The notes: generated by a model from the letters alone, not told the origin. Shown: positions 47,271 through 60,006, counted from the first letter of the stretch. The stretch is DNA of 64,000 nucleotides from Mastigias papua (GCA_964019165.1 OZ025273.1:12227279-12291278), one strand, 5' to 3'. Numbers and translations are program-made.

Positions 47271-47284
47271 TGGTCACGGCACCA
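47271..47284 (-). promoter_or_regulatory. BEL/Pao primer-binding-site-like sequence
   Basis: On the minus strand the sequence TGGTGCCGTGACCA follows CCTACACA, a possible LTR end, by a few bases. A 'TTGGTGCCGTGACC' signature next to the 5' LTR is common in BEL/Pao elements. Confidence 0.6.
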
Positions 47285-47287
47285 ATT

Positions 47288-47569
47288 TGTGTAGGTCGTA
47301 CACAAGAAACGAGCTATCATGCCTCAAATATATACATAATGTAATAACACTATATACAAACTAACGTCCTATCGTTACGAATGAAGTTGACTAACTGACT
47401 ACTACAACGAGATAAGCGGAAACTATTAACTGACTCAGTACATGGAGTCTGGTAACTAGTTCTAGGTCTACGTAAATAGTTTTTGACACTGAGGCTCTGC
47501 AGAGGTGGTATTACCAGGTAAAACCTCAGCAAAACTATCATTGGGGAAATCAGAATCTGAAAGGTCAGA
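47288..47569 (-). repeat. probable BEL/Pao 5' LTR
   Basis: The minus-strand region upstream of the primer site ends in ACA. The other boundary was not found, and no second LTR copy exists in the window because the 3' end of the element is lost. The upper limit given here is only the start of the neighbouring gypsy fragment. Confidence 0.4.
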
Positions 47570-48350
47570 AACATCATTCAAGGCAAACTGAGGATCAATA
47601 CGGTAAGGCCCATGATAGTTGTGCAAATCCTTTTCGTATGTCCTTTCTTCGATTTAGGAGTGTACACCCATACCTTACAGCCAATGTCAAAAGGAACTCA
47701 TTTGCTAGTTCTATCATAGTGTTCTTTCATATTCTGCTTTGCAAGCCGTGTGTTGGTCGAGATGATGTGTTGCGCGTTTTCAGAATTTTGGACAATTCTA
47801 GCAAGGTGTTCAGCAACTGACAATGATAGATAAGACGAAAACGGCAACAACAAAGTCGCATCAACAGGCAATCATGGTTCTCGCCCGTACAACAAATAGA
47901 GGGGTGACTCGTGAGTCGAAGCATGAGGTGAGACACGAAAAGCAAAAAGCACTAACGGAAGATGACGATCCAATCCTTTTGATGACTGCTGATATACATA
48001 GATAAACCTTCAGCGAGGGTACCAATAAACTGCTCAACAAGACCATCAGTTTGCGGATGGTATGCTATGTTATTGGCTTTCTGTGTGTTCATAAGATGGT
48101 AAACCTCTTTCACAATGGATGACATAAAATTGGCACCACGATCGGAAAGTAGTGTGCGTGGAACATGATGAATGGTTTCTCTTGAAACGAAAACTGCAAA
48201 TCAACCCTCCACAGAAATAAGAAGAAGTTTTAGCAAGAGCATGTGAAAAATGGCCAGTAATGCCATAACTGTGCATCGACGAAGTTTGACATTGAAGTAC
48301 ACTTTTTGTAGGGGGTTGAATAATTGCTATGGTAGCAATAGGCAACTTTC
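47570..48350 (-). pseudogene. Ty3/gypsy integrase fragment
   Basis: Frameshifted minus-strand frames give the integrase core: HVPRTLLSDRGANFMSSIVK (second Asp), NIAYHPQTDGLVEQFIGTLA (Glu), then QKDWDRHLPLVLFAFRVSPH and ESPLYLLYGREP, and finally KVWVYTPKSKKG of the C-terminal domain. The region with the first Asp is degraded. It is a remnant of an element distinct from the BEL next to it. Confidence 0.8.
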
Positions 48351-48479
48351 ACATGTCACATTACCATTTTACAATACTATTACGTAATCTTGTTTCTGAT
48401 TGGTCGATCTGATCTGGAGGTTAACTGGTAGGAGAAAAATTTTTGGCCTGTCGGCTCAAGGTTCGTAGTATTGAATTTT
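48351..48479. other. short boundary interval
   Basis: Between the gypsy fragment and the THAP transposon. It may hold the latter's left end, but no terminal repeat was recognised. Confidence 0.3.
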
Positions 48480-50529
48480 CTTCACAAAAATTGTGAATAA
48501 ATGTTCTCTTTGTGGATCAAGAGCTAAACCTAGTTATAAATTAAGATTTTATCGTCTACCCTTAAGGTGGAAGAAGTTATTAAAGCCGTGGAGTGATTGT
48601 TTGCAACTCGATGTAAGGAATATCCCACTAAACAGAAACACAAGAATGCGCAGTAAACCCTTGCCTAGGACGAGGAATTTGTTCAATTTTGTACCCTGTC
48701 AGGCGACGTAGCAACACCCCCAAGGACATATCAAGCATAATATAGTATCTAACATTTTGAGTTGTGGCAAAGGCATTATTGTTCCCTTAAGAGAACGTTT
48801 AACTGTGATCACTGAGCTGTTTAAGGTGTTTTCGCTTGGCAAGTTGTATTGCAAGGAAATTCATTTGGTTGCGGAAACTATCAGAAAAGGATGTTTCTAT
48901 CGGGCCGAAGCCCTTGAACATTTTTAAAAGAATATTCTTATTAGGCCGAAACCTAAGAAGATTTTACATGAGAGTTATCGTGCCGATGACAAGGATATAA
49001 TTTGAGTGTTAGTAATGATGCACATCAGAGTTGTCCAGATTGCGAACATTGGATAGTACTTACAATTTGTTCGTTTTACCGTTATTAATGTGAACGTTCA
49101 GACCCAAGAACTTGAGAGCTTTGATAATTTGACAAAGGACAATTGGACATCGAATTGTACATAGATATGTCAGTTGCTTGCTTTCAAACTTTGTTGTATC
49201 TATGTACATAGCACCTTTTTTTGATTAACTACTTTGCACTTTGGAATATCATTCGATTGATATACACGAACAGGCTTTGGAATTAAATTTACCCGAGTAG
49301 AAGACAGCTTTTCTAAAGCATTATACCACATTTTTCAGGATGCGAAGAAAGTGAAATACTACCGTTTGACTTCATTGGATACAGGAGCTTCATTGAATCA
49401 AATAGCCGAAGCAGCGTTGATTTTGAAACGAAAACAGTAACAGGATATCGATGCACTGTTGACCCTTGCACAAGGATGTGCGGAGCAATGTCATCAACCC
49501 ACCCTAGATCCCTTGACAATATTAGCAAATATTTGTGAAGGTAGCAGGTTCTACCGACCACTTATGTAAGGGCTGAAAGTACTGAAAAAAGTGAATGTGG
49601 TAGTCCCAAGTGTACAAAAACTTACATCTCTGGAACTTGAACCTGAAAAGTTAAATAGAAAGGAGCTGAGAGTTGATAATATAATAGTAGGCGAATGTAA
49701 ACTCAAGTTTTTCACTGGTTTTACTAATTTGACTCTATTTAAGATATGTTTGGGTTTTATCACTGATTATCAGCTATATGAAAATGACAGAGCCGGGTTT
49801 TCTCTTCCGCAACAATTCCTCGTTGGTTCAATGTGGTTGCGTTCAGGAATGACAGAACAGCATCTTGCCCAGCTCTATGGTGTTTCTTTGACGACAATTA
49901 GCATAATATTTTCAAAATGGATTCCAGCAATGTATAGAAGATTTTAGATTGCTTAACATTTCGTCTGCCAAATAAAAGATTTTAAACACAATGCCACATA
50001 GCATTGCCATGAAGTTTCCTAGTTTGCGTGTCATAATGGATTGCACAGAAATGGGATCCAAACCCCAAAAGTCTAATTGCACATTAACTGACATTTTCAA
50101 ACTATAATAATTGCAACACTGCCAAATATCACCTATTGGTGCAACAAGCTTTGTATATGGTGTGCATATGGGGAAGTAAAAGTCATAAAGAAATTACATA
50201 AACAAGTGGTATTCTAGAAAAATTTGAAGATTATAACATGTTAATGGAGACAGAGGGTTTACAATTCAGGATGACGCCAAGCTAAGGAGAGTCAAATTAC
50301 ATATAACTGCATTCACCAGCTGAGCAGAGGAGAGCAGTTGGGATTATTTAAGATTGCCAAAAGCAGAAGAGTGGCAAATGCAAGTATCCATGTGGAAGGG
50401 GCAATTTGTCGTATGAAGGAGTACAAGATAACAAGCGGAGTTCACATAACACATATTCTGCCACATTTTAATGAAATATTGTTTATTTATTGTATGTTAA
50501 CAAATGTTCAATATTTTTTGATATCATAG
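48480..50529 (+). pseudogene. THAP/ISL2EU- or Harbinger-like transposase remnant
   Basis: The first part (48493-48711) has a C2CH THAP-like start, NKCSLCGSRAKPSYKLRFYRLP, with later zinc ligands degraded. After a decayed middle comes a transposase HTH (49591-49947, GECKLKFFTGFTNLTLFKIC, GMTEQHLAQLYGVSLTTISI). Frameshifted catalytic pieces follow (IMDCTEMGSKPQKSNC with an Asp near 50040; a GFTIQDD block near 50260) and the end (RVANASIHVEGAICRMKEYK, matching the RIHVERAIGRIK Glu motif). The THAP plus DDE_4 combination is that of ISL2EU-type elements. Multiple stops make it inactive. Confidence 0.72.
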
Positions 50530-51114
50530 ATTTATGCACTCAGGATTTTACATTTAATCATAGGAACCTTTAAAAAACAAATGGATCAAAGAACAATTCT
50601 ACAGCTTGTATCTTGGTATCAATCCAAACAGTGATTCGTTCTATGAAAATGTCATTTTCAGTAGCAACAACAAAGTCTTAAAAGTTGAATATGTCCCTAC
50701 CAACATATGGCTGCAATTGAAATTGATGGAAGTAATCATAATTATTAGTTAATTTCAACTGAGCAGGCTCCTTCATAGTGCTGCATAAACTGCTCCCTTT
50801 TGAATTAGTTGCCTCTGGGATTGTTGGAATTGTTATATTCCAGTGGGATAAAGCAGCCTATGTAATTGAAGGAGGTAATCATAATTATCCATTAATTTCA
50901 ACTGAGCAGGCTCCTTCATAGTGTTGCATAAACTGCTCCCTTTTGAATTAGTTGCCTCTCGAATTGTTGGAGTTGTTTTATTCCAGCGGGATACGTCAAA
51001 AGCCAAATTAATAAAGCCGTTATATCTTACTTCTATGCTGTCAAGCCCCGTGCGGTTTATAATACTAGGGTAATGCCACTATCAGCTAAAAAGATAGCTT
51101 TCCTACCACACAAA
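50530..51114. repeat. interval with 142-bp tandem duplication
   Basis: No gene. Two copies of a block of about 142 bp start near 50729 and 50871. Both contain CAACTGAGCAGGCTCCTTCA and AAACTGCTCCCTTTTGAATT and differ at several positions, so the duplication is not recent. Confidence 0.85.
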
Positions 51115-51690
51115 AAAGTTGTATAGTTTACGAATTTCCGTGCCGATATGAAGCTCGGTACGTAGGGCGCACTACGCAGAGACTAGCAGACAGAATAAAA
51201 CAACATGTACCCACGAGCATCAGGACGAAAAACACTGCAACAAGAGAACAGCCACTTCTTATGTGTAAAACCTCTATTTCTAAAATGAAAAGTAATTTGG
51301 CCATAGGACAACAGCTTATAACAAAATGCGCCAAATCATACACAGATGATAATTTTCGGATCATAGAGCAAGCAAGATTGACCTTTCATTTAGGTGGTTT
51401 ATAATCAGTTTAGATTAAAACTCAAAGCCCAATCTTGTGTAAACAAAACGAGTTCATTTTCTCACTTGGACACTTCCAGTAAACAATGGTGAATTGATGA
51501 TAATTGGCCAATCATGGGGCCAAAAAGACGCATTATTCATCATATCACGTGTACCCACATCTGGCTATATATTTCGGTTCACCGTTCGGTCGCTATCCAA
51601 CGTTTCATACTCTGACAAATATCGGACGAAAAAAGCTTTCAATATGCTAAAAGAATGTTCCCGGTTTTTTGTGTTATGGTGAAGTTTTGT
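51115..51690 (+). pseudogene. Penelope-like element GIY-YIG endonuclease and 3' end
   Basis: A frame near 51150-51403 encodes RYVGRTTQRLADRIKQHVPT, the YVGRT...RIKQH signature of the GIY-YIG nuclease that Penelope-like elements carry after their reverse transcriptase. AIGQQLITKCAK follows, then a helical end. After a stop and frame change the C-terminus PILCKQNEFIFSLGHF follows. The part from 51448 repeats at 25183. The reverse transcriptase itself is absent. The downstream region has a TATA-like GGCTATATATTTCGG. Confidence 0.8.
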
Positions 51691-51959
51691 AGTACCAACA
51701 GACTTTTCACGTATTATTACCTTCCATGAATCAAATTTTGTATTGAAAATAGCATAGTATGATCCAGTGATCACGTTATAGTGGTCAGGGAGGATTAGTT
51801 ACAAGTGATTCGAATACAGACGTGTTTTGTGGAATCTTTTACTGAAGTCCCAGGATACATAGAGAAAGAATGATAAATTTCTATTCGCTCAATGGCCTTC
51901 TCCAAAGTTAAAAAAGTCAATGGAGTCACATGATAGGCTCAAAAAGATAGCTACACGTA

Positions 51960-53998
51960 TTCCTGAATTGTGATCCTCATGTACAAAGTAGAGAAGTAAA
52001 ATAAATATGCTAATAAGACATTCTATTCATGATCAGTATAAGGCAATAACCGAAAGCGGTAAAGGGGGTCCTAAAAATTTGTGCAAAACTGTTGATAGAG
52101 TCCTTAAAAAATGATACACAATCTACGGTGCTTTCCAGCATCAACCAAGATGGGAAAATTCTGAAAAAGGAGTTCGATATGGTTGAAGCATTAAATCATA
52201 ATTTTGTTTCTATTGGAACAAATTTGGCTAAAAGTAATCTCAAAGCCAGATGATGATTGCTTGAGGTATGTATTCTTTATTAATGGAAAATGCCTTTGAA
52301 TACAATTGATACGAAATACTATTTAGATACCATTTATAGGCTAAAGAATGGTAAAGCATAAGATCGAAATAAAGTTACCATACATCTGGTAAAAGATGCA
52401 GCGAAATTTATTGCCTATCCCATCATATTCATTTTCAATTCCTCAATAAAGGATGGGGTTTGTCTGATGTAGAGGAAACAGCAAGTGTTACACCAAGTCA
52501 TAAATCAGGATCTAAGTCAGATTTAAATAGTTATAGGCCAATTTCAGTGACTCCAGTATTTGTAAGGATGTTAGAACGACTGGCACAAGACAAACTATCT
52601 GAGTTTCTGAAGGTCAACAATATTCTAACGAGTAGTCAGGTTGCTTTTCGCAAACTAAACTCCATAACAGCATACATACTAAGCAGCACGGATCAATGCC
52701 TGGCAAATATGGATAACAACAAATTGAAACTTACCATATTTCTAAATTTTGGAAAAGCTGTTAACACTGTGGACCATGACATAATTATAAAGAAACTCAG
52801 CTCTAACGGGATTGCAAACAGAGCTGGAGATTGGTTTGAATCTTATCCATAAAACAAAACCTAGTTTTGTACATTGAACGGGACCAAGTCAAAACTGAAG
52901 AAAGTCACTTGCGATATACCTCAGGGTTCTTGCTTAGGCCCCCTTCTATTTATAATTTACCTAAATGACTTTCAAACTAGCCTTCAATATTCAAGAGCTG
53001 ATATCTATGCAGATAACGCAAATGTGAAAGTTGCATCTAAAGGCATAAAAGATTGAAAGATTTTTTTTGCACAATTAAAAATCTACAAGAGAAAATTACT
53101 ACTACTATTACTTATAAGCTACATTACATACATGACTAGGACGATACCCAGGGGAACAATAACTATGACAACCCCGGAGCCATGACACACTAAAACACGG
53201 CATGGAATGACCATATCTTGCCATTAACTATTACCAATCATTTACCTTCATTGTCTCCATTTAAAATAATATTTTAAATGGTTGTTCTGTTGGGCAAAAG
53301 ATGCTAAATCTTTCTGAATGGATGTGAATTACCAAACTCAAGCCGAACCCTCAAAATACAAAATTCGTGGCCATAGAGCACGCAAGGAAGACAAAACACC
53401 CCAGCCTTCCGGAAAGCCCAGTGATTAATAACCAGAGCATAAAGAGAGTAACGCTAACGAAATCCTTTGGATTCATTGTTGATGAAACAATAATTTTTTT
53501 TGATAGGAATGGTATGACTTTTAAAGTTATACACAAACTTTGACTAGAAAGCTTTCTAGAAAAGTATAAACCAATGTCTAGTTTCTCAGCTTACAGTGCG
53601 AGAAATAGCCAAAGCCTCCAGACTCCTAAGCCTTGGACTGAGCGCTATAAAAAGTTTTCGTTACTCAGCTCTTCAGGACCGGAAACATGCGTCTATTAAT
53701 ATACGTGAGTTGCCAACAATAAATACTTTTAAAAAGCAACTGACAATGTATATGAAGAGGAAGAAATTATTAAACATGACCCCTTGGAAGAGAAGCTCTA
53801 CAACAAATAAGTTTTGCTAATGTCTTTTTGTTCTAGTGAATGATTGCTATTATTTTAGATAACTTAGTTCATAATTATTTTTGTTAGGCTGAAGGGTTAT
53901 TTTGCGCATAAAACTTATGAACTAAAAAATGAAATGAAATGAAACGAAATGAAATGAAATGAAATGAAATGAAATGAAATGAAATGAAATGAAATGAA
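51960..53998 (+). pseudogene. LINE ORF2 remnant with long ATGAA tail
   Basis: A decayed linker is followed by reverse transcriptase (52460-52852, NSYRPISVTPVFVRMLERLA). There the first catalytic block reads FLNFGKAVNTVDHDI, with Asn for Asp, and later IYADNANVKV replaces YADDT. PQGSCLGPLLFIIYLNDF is kept (52874-53056). The C-terminal tail (53690 onward, SINIRELPTINTFKKQLTMY) ends at 53820. A 3'UTR leads to about 14 units of ATGAA-type tail (53928-53998). It is catalytically dead by substitution as well as by stops. Confidence 0.85.
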
Positions 53999-54000
53999 TA

Positions 54001-55150
54001 CTACATCTGGCGACGAACATTTCAGCCCATAGTAAAAGGGCGAGAGACGAGAGCCGATTTCACCATCCAATGTACGAAGTGATCCTTCGAGCAAAGGACA
54101 AAAGTGAACTGAATACCATGACGGTTTTGAGACTTCTCGAACTCCAATCGAAATTGATGACCTCAAATATCAGCGTGCACGTCTATTACCTGTTAGAGGA
54201 GAAGAGGTTTATCGCACATTTAAGACTCTACCAGAGAATGGTGAGGCAAACGATTACAGAACAGCAATTCTTAGGTTAAGTACCTAGTTTCAAACAAAGA
54301 AGAATATAGGATTTGAAAGGTGCAAATTACGCCAAGCATATCATCATGATGCAGACCTAATGCTACAGGAGTTATTTGACTGTGGTTGTTACTTAGAAAT
54401 CGCAGAAGGCAAAGCAATTTGAATAGAAAATGTAGCAACAGCTATGTCAAATCGACAGGTAAATAAATTTAAATTTCGACCGAAAGCCCAAAGAGAGAGT
54501 ACTAAGACGAAGCCGAACAAGTGCGTCAAAAACAAGTTTTAATTGTGATGGATCGTATTCTCATATGCAAGGAAAATCCTGTCCTGCTAAAGGCAAAGTA
54601 TGCAGAGCATATCAGAACCAAACCATTTCGAAAATGTTTAACGTTCAAAGGTACCACGACGTGTACTAGTGAAAACAAGACACGAAGACCTGATAGCGCA
54701 GTTTGACATGTTCAATCCGAACCGAACGTTACCCAATCAACATCAGCGTCAGAGACTTCGGAGGATGAAATCTTATTTGGAGTGCAAAGTTCTCAAAGGT
54801 GTACATTGAAACCTCCGAAAGGTAAAGTTTAAAATTGGGAATTGCACAATAGATGTAATTGTTGACACTGCAGCAAGCATCGATGTTCTTGAAATAGCCA
54901 CTTTAACAAGGTACAAAAAGAGAACCCTAAATTACAATTGACTTCATCTGCCAACAACCTATTTGCATACGCCTTAGATACATCGTTGGATATAACTGTG
55001 AAATTTGAGACATAAGTCAGAAAAAGCCATTGTGTATCATTAGGGACTTATCTCGCGAAAAATCGACAGAGAATCTGTTGAGATTTCAAACAGCCACAGA
55101 GTTAAACTTGCTGCAGGTCAATATTGATCATGTTCAAGAAGAAAATCCTG
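54001..55150 (+). pseudogene. Ty3/gypsy gag zinc knuckle and protease remnant
   Basis: Begins with TGGCGACGAAC, a possible primer-binding region. A frame near 54535 encodes a CCHC-like zinc knuckle (FNCDGSYSHMQGKSCPAKGK). Near 54850 the protease motif reads DVIVDTAASIDVLE, where Ty3/gypsy proteases have DTGAS. Frames are broken throughout. No reverse transcriptase follows. The LINE tail ends exactly where this starts. Confidence 0.7.
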
Positions 55151-55515
55151 CACAACACCTGTCATCGACCATTCATTGTTAGGAATTATTCACTTCCTGC
55201 CATTTCCTTTTATGGCTGTAAACACATGTTATTCCATAAATGCTAGTTTCATCCCTAATCACTTCTCTTTCATGTTGCATTATTAAGTTCGTCTGATTTG
55301 TACTCTATAAATCATCAACTAACCGATTTACACACGATATAGTCATTATATATTATAAATCATGTGACAACACAAAATAGTACGATCAGGGTATGCTACA
55401 AACGTGGCACGATACGCACACGGCACGATATATGTTCCAGAAACTTCTAAGTATCTAGAATACTGCGGATAGCCATGGTACGCATGTGGCTCGATGCTAT
55501 GGGTATTCACCACAC
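55151..55515 (-). repeat. possible BEL/Pao-type 3' LTR
   Basis: A minus-strand purine tract (55516-55527, AAGGAGGGAGGT) is followed by TGTGTGGTGAATACC, as at the start of a 3' LTR. The other LTR edge was not found, and no second copy is present. Confidence 0.35.
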
Positions 55516-56177
55516 ACCTCCCTCCTTGACTAGGCATAGCTTAGTGTGGAAGCGTGCATCCTTTGCTGCGGCTCTACATTGCTCGTTCCTCCCAGGGGTT
55601 TCTGATTTCCTCACTGTTCTCAACTCTCTTCTGATTTTCATTCATTCCCTTAACATCCCCAATGTCCTTAACCACCCATCTTTTGTCATTCGCATTCCCA
55701 ACCGACAGGTCTAATGGATATAATTTGTATAAGGGTCTGTTCAAGTATTCCGGCTTACCTGTACCTGTCACTCGTACCTTTGCTCCACGCGTGATTTCAT
55801 CCACGGCAACAATTTGTTCTTCTTTGATGCCTATCTTCCACTGATTCTATATCACGCAGATGATGCAAGTAAGAGTGCCTTGGCCCTTTGCTTGTCCAAT
55901 ACGTGCAGATTGACTGTGGAATGGGAAAGATGCGCCCCCAGTCCTGCCATTGTCGTGTGATAGTAACAACATTTGTCCCCACAGGCATGAAAGGTCTGAG
56001 ACGTGCAAAATGATTTGTCAAAATAGCATGTAGTTTCTCGGAAGCACCACCTAAAATGTTCGACTTAAATGTAGTAAGAATATCAATTTTTGCGTTATTC
56101 CTACTTCTTTTGTATTCTCGCCAGCAGAAAATATGCAACAACGCAACACTAGATACTGCCTCTATTCTGGGGCTCAA
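55516..56177 (-). pseudogene. retroelement pol C-terminus, possibly BEL/Pao
   Basis: Two overlapping minus-strand frames (55797-56177 and 55574-55804) follow each other. The second reads DEITRGAKVRVTGTGKPEYL then NRPLYKLYPLDL, close to the pattern after BEL/Pao integrases (DUF5641-like, with RPI.KL.PLE). The first is less clear. A purine tract lies just downstream. It is probably the end of pol of another LTR element. Gypsy is an alternative. Confidence 0.45.
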
Positions 56178-57849
56178 CTAACAATTGTGCAGCAAAAACT
56201 AAAAATAGTGCGGATTACTCGTGATTTCATTCAGAATTTTACCCCTTTGTCTCATATGTCAGATCTAATGTACTAAATGGAAATCAATTGTGCGACATCT
56301 CAAATTCTCAACAATGGTTCTTGCAGCACATCAAACTCGCGATGCTGCGGAATAGATTCTACTGCATCACAACACCTTACTATTGTCTCGTATTGTAGCA
56401 CAATAGAGTTTTGACATGTAGAAATTCACGCAAAAATAAATGATGAGCCAAATATGTAATACTCCTCCCAAATATTTACTACTGTTCAGCACAAGCACAT
56501 AGGTGAAGGTGAAACCAAATACGGGATGCACAAGGATCATCTGCTAACTACGACTAACGACCGGGGTGTAATAAAGTTAATAAGAGTCGTCAACACACTT
56601 TGGCTGCCTTATATAAGGCTTGTGCAGCTGCCTGGATCTGCCCCTTAGAATAGCATAGATATCAAATGTTCAATTTATCTTGCGAACATGCTACTGATTT
56701 AGATGCAAATAAAGCAGAAGATGGTTGCACCGCATGTGAAGATCACCAGGGAAGTCATTCAAAAATCAGCCCCTTGGACAGAGGCTGCTCTCTCGACGGA
56801 AACTATTGTGTAGGAATAGAGATGGCACTAACTCATTAATAATAGAGTTGGGGGTTCATTTGAGGCTGCTCCTCATTTAAAAGACTATTTCTCAGTCGAG
56901 GCACCAAATTCGAGATTGGCGCTCTTTACAATGGGAGGGGGGTTATTATTCAAGGAAAAGCAGATTCTTGTAATCACTTAAAGCATCTTCTAACGTTATA
57001 ATTACTTGGCAGTTAACCCAGTTGATCTTCCTTCCGGTATAGTGAAAAGCAAAAGCTGACGTGCTCAGCGCTATAGATTATGTCTTTTTTAACAGTTTTA
57101 TTACTATTCTACAAAGTGTATATGATTACCAGTCACTGCTTCATTGGATTGACCTTTACATGGGATTGTTCCAATAGTCAAATGTCCTTAAATTATTTCC
57201 TTCTTGAAAGCACTTGGTAGTTTTGAACAATAGTTATATGTTTTTGTTAGAAAGCAGAGTTTGTATGTGTGAAATAACAGAGATTGTTTCAGCTAAACGC
57301 AAGCAGTTATTGAAAGATACCAATGCATCCTTTTACCATCTTGTAACCCAAAAAAGTGAGTTTGGTGGTTGTAAAACGAAGAGAAAATCATTTTTGATCA
57401 GTGTTAGAAACAAAGATTGTGTCATAGGTTTTTTGCTGTATCCAAAACACTTCATACAATAAGCTGGTGTTGCGCGCGGTATTTCTGTTTTCTTGGCACA
57501 TTGTTACATTTCCCTGTAGCAGGAAGATTTGTCTAGAACTTTACCGCTTCCCTCTTCAAAATATTACTGCAAACAGGAGATATAAACTCCTATTGTCCTA
57601 TACTAACACCAATTTACCCAGTATCTTCGGAATGGTGTAGTAAAATTGGAAAGTCTGGCATCCTGATGGGTCAACAAGGCAGAAGATTCCCGAATTGGGG
57701 ATCGCGCTAACAACCAACCAAGATATGCCCACTATTTTACCCTTGCTAGGAAGAGTATTGTGATATAGTGATAACGTGATAGCTGTCTATGGCGCGCCAA
57801 AAGGGAAAAAATACGAATCTATTATTTACAAAACGAACATAAATTTTTT
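56178..57849. other. interval with no recognisable gene
   Basis: Short frames only; the largest (57214-57462, 82 codons) has no family match I can name. A block at 56665-56790 is repeated at 59390-59515. Confidence 0.5.
56665..56790. repeat. dispersed repeat, copy 1
   Basis: Shares about 125 bp with 59390-59515 in direct orientation (CAATTTATCTTGC, GATTTAGATGCAAAT and AGAAGATGGTTGCACCGCAT blocks). After it, a second shared block (ACCAAATTCGAGATTGGCGC) lies further away in this copy, suggesting an insertion here or a deletion there. Confidence 0.8.
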
Positions 57850-58035
57850 AATACATAACCTAATTTTATAATACGAAAATGAGATTTTATAATACGAAGT
57901 GGATTATATAATACGAGGAGTGTCGAATATATAATACGAAAAGTTGCAAAATTATAATACGAAAAGTTGCAAATATATAATACGAAAAGTTGCAAATATA
58001 TAATACGAAAAGTGTCTCGAATATATAATACGAAT
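57850..58035. repeat. TATAATACGA array
   Basis: The decamer TATAATACGA (first copies slightly degenerate) occurs about nine times with a spacing of 20-27 bp, often with AAAAGTTGCAAA between. It lies directly beside a transposase HTH fragment (58148-58432) and could be a subterminal array of transposase-binding sites. Confidence 0.85.
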
Positions 58036-58147
58036 ATTCAGGGGTTGTTTTTGAGGAGTCTTTTACTTGGGCCCCAGGATACTACACGCAGAGTTGGCTA
58101 ATCCATTGTGATCATTTAAATAGCATGATATATCTGTAATGGTATTT

Positions 58148-58432
58148 TCATTTATTGAAGTTAATCAATGAAATAAATCGAATTAAATGAAACCCCTTAC
58201 TTGCTGCATCTAAAACAAATCTATCACTTTTCTGAGAAAATCCTGGACCTCCCAACACTCTTGCGAACTGCAATGGTACCAGTTTGTTGGTAAGTTTAAA
58301 AATGTTATAAGGCATTGACTTGCAGCAGCCAATTTTGTTTGCAATTTCTGCGAAGTAATAACCCTTTTCTCGTAGTGTTTTCATAGCAGCTTTGTCTTCA
58401 AAGGAAATTTCGATGCGTTTTACCATTTTCAA
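58148..58432 (-). pseudogene. Tc1/mariner-type HTH fragment
   Basis: The 94-codon frame starts MKMVKRIEISFEDKAAMKTL and has KGYYFAEIANKIGCCKSMPY, a paired-type helix-turn-helix, followed by a G-P linker (GGPGFSQKSDRFVLDAASKG) like the GRP motif between the two HTH units of Tc1-like transposases. No DDE region follows; the frame runs out at 58148. It is a truncated transposase that retains only DNA-binding capacity. Confidence 0.6.
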
Positions 58433-59707
58433 AGGCTTACATTTTAAAACCTTTTCTGTTTAGTTTCTTCAAATGAAATTATACAGTTGTTTTCAGATAT
58501 TACTTAGCAAGACTGTAACAAATTTGAGTTCACATTGGAAAGATATGACACACAAATATAATCTCCTTTTGTGTTTTACGTCAAAATCATTTTCCCACTT
58601 AGGCTTAGTGCTGACTCGCTTGCAAACTTTTGGTAGAGGAGTGTATACTTATCCATTTACTATCTTATCCTCCTCAATCTACATATAGTCTGTGATAGTC
58701 TGTGATGAGACTTACTTAGAAGCAGAACTCTCACAAACCTAAGACATAGCCATCAACCATTCTTTATGAAAACGCACTCAGCCCCACACGTTGGCAAGAA
58801 TTCTTAAATCTTATTGGTTAGAATATATTGTTGTGTATTACTTAAACTGGAATGCAAAATTTTCTGAACATGTAAAAAGTATTGTTTGAGAGAGAACAAT
58901 AACATGCAAGCTAAAATTCACTGAGGAATATATTGAACTGTGCCTATCCACAAAGAGGAGAATGAAAACACGAGAAATGTAATCTGTTTATTAACGAAAG
59001 TAAGAGAGTTTTGCAAAATAAGTGTGAAACAAGTGAATTTAGATGTATTAAATATTTATAATTTTGGATGAAGATTATCGTTTTGTAGGCTACGTATGCT
59101 CGTGGCGCTTCAAAGCACAGTAAAATTATGCTACCATTCGCAACTATATGGGGTGAAATGATGTGCAAATGCGTGCAAATGTGGATATTTTGTCATGAAT
59201 ATTTTAGAGGAATTCTCTAGTACTGAATTCATGTCTGGAAAGACATTGTTACCAGAGTCTGCCTAAAAGTCTTTGAGTTGAAATTGCATGATCCTAAAGT
59301 AATCAGAGAGAAAATAACGCAATGTGACCCTATTGATAGACTGACATGCACAAGTCACAATATGTTAATAAGAATAGCATAATTTTCAGATATACAATTT
59401 ATCTTGCAAACACACTATGGATTTAGATGCAAATTAAACAGAAGATGGTTGCACCGCATTTAAAGATCGTCGGAGGGGTCATTCAAAGAATTAGCCTTCG
59501 ACAAATACTGCGCATTCGAGGGAGGCCCAAATTCAAGGTGGCTCTTATGCAAATATCAGCAAATAATGTACCTGTGTAGCGCATAGATTTTACGACTTCT
59601 TTCAGCATGACTCTACATTAAACTAGATTACACTAAATGACTACGATAATAAAAACTTGCAATAGTGACTGTTTAATGACTATATTTAATATATGCAGCA
59701 CACATTA
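58433..59707. other. interval with no recognisable gene
   Basis: Contains copy 2 of the dispersed repeat at 59390-59515 and otherwise nothing I can assign. Confidence 0.5.
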
Positions 59708-60006
59708 GGCCTGGATTATATGTCGTGCCAATGTCGTACCGTGCCAAAGAATTTCTTTCTAGCACGGCAGCAGTGCGACATTTAAATCAAACCAAAAATT
59801 GAGCTCGGGCTAAAATTCTGACGCGGCAGCATTTACCATGCTGCAAGGCACTGGTGCGACTGTAACACGATATTGATTTATACGTCGAGCCTGTGTCGAG
59901 CTAGGCAAATATCAGATTTCGTTGCGCATGCGTTCTAAAGATAATAATTTAGCACCCATATATTCGTGCTTTGTTTTCCTTCCATTCTGTATGTAGGATT
60001 TCCACC

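Noticed and set aside
57850..58035. CRISPR-like array
   Set aside because: The spacers between decamers are themselves near-identical, and there are no Cas genes; it is a short tandem or subterminal repeat.
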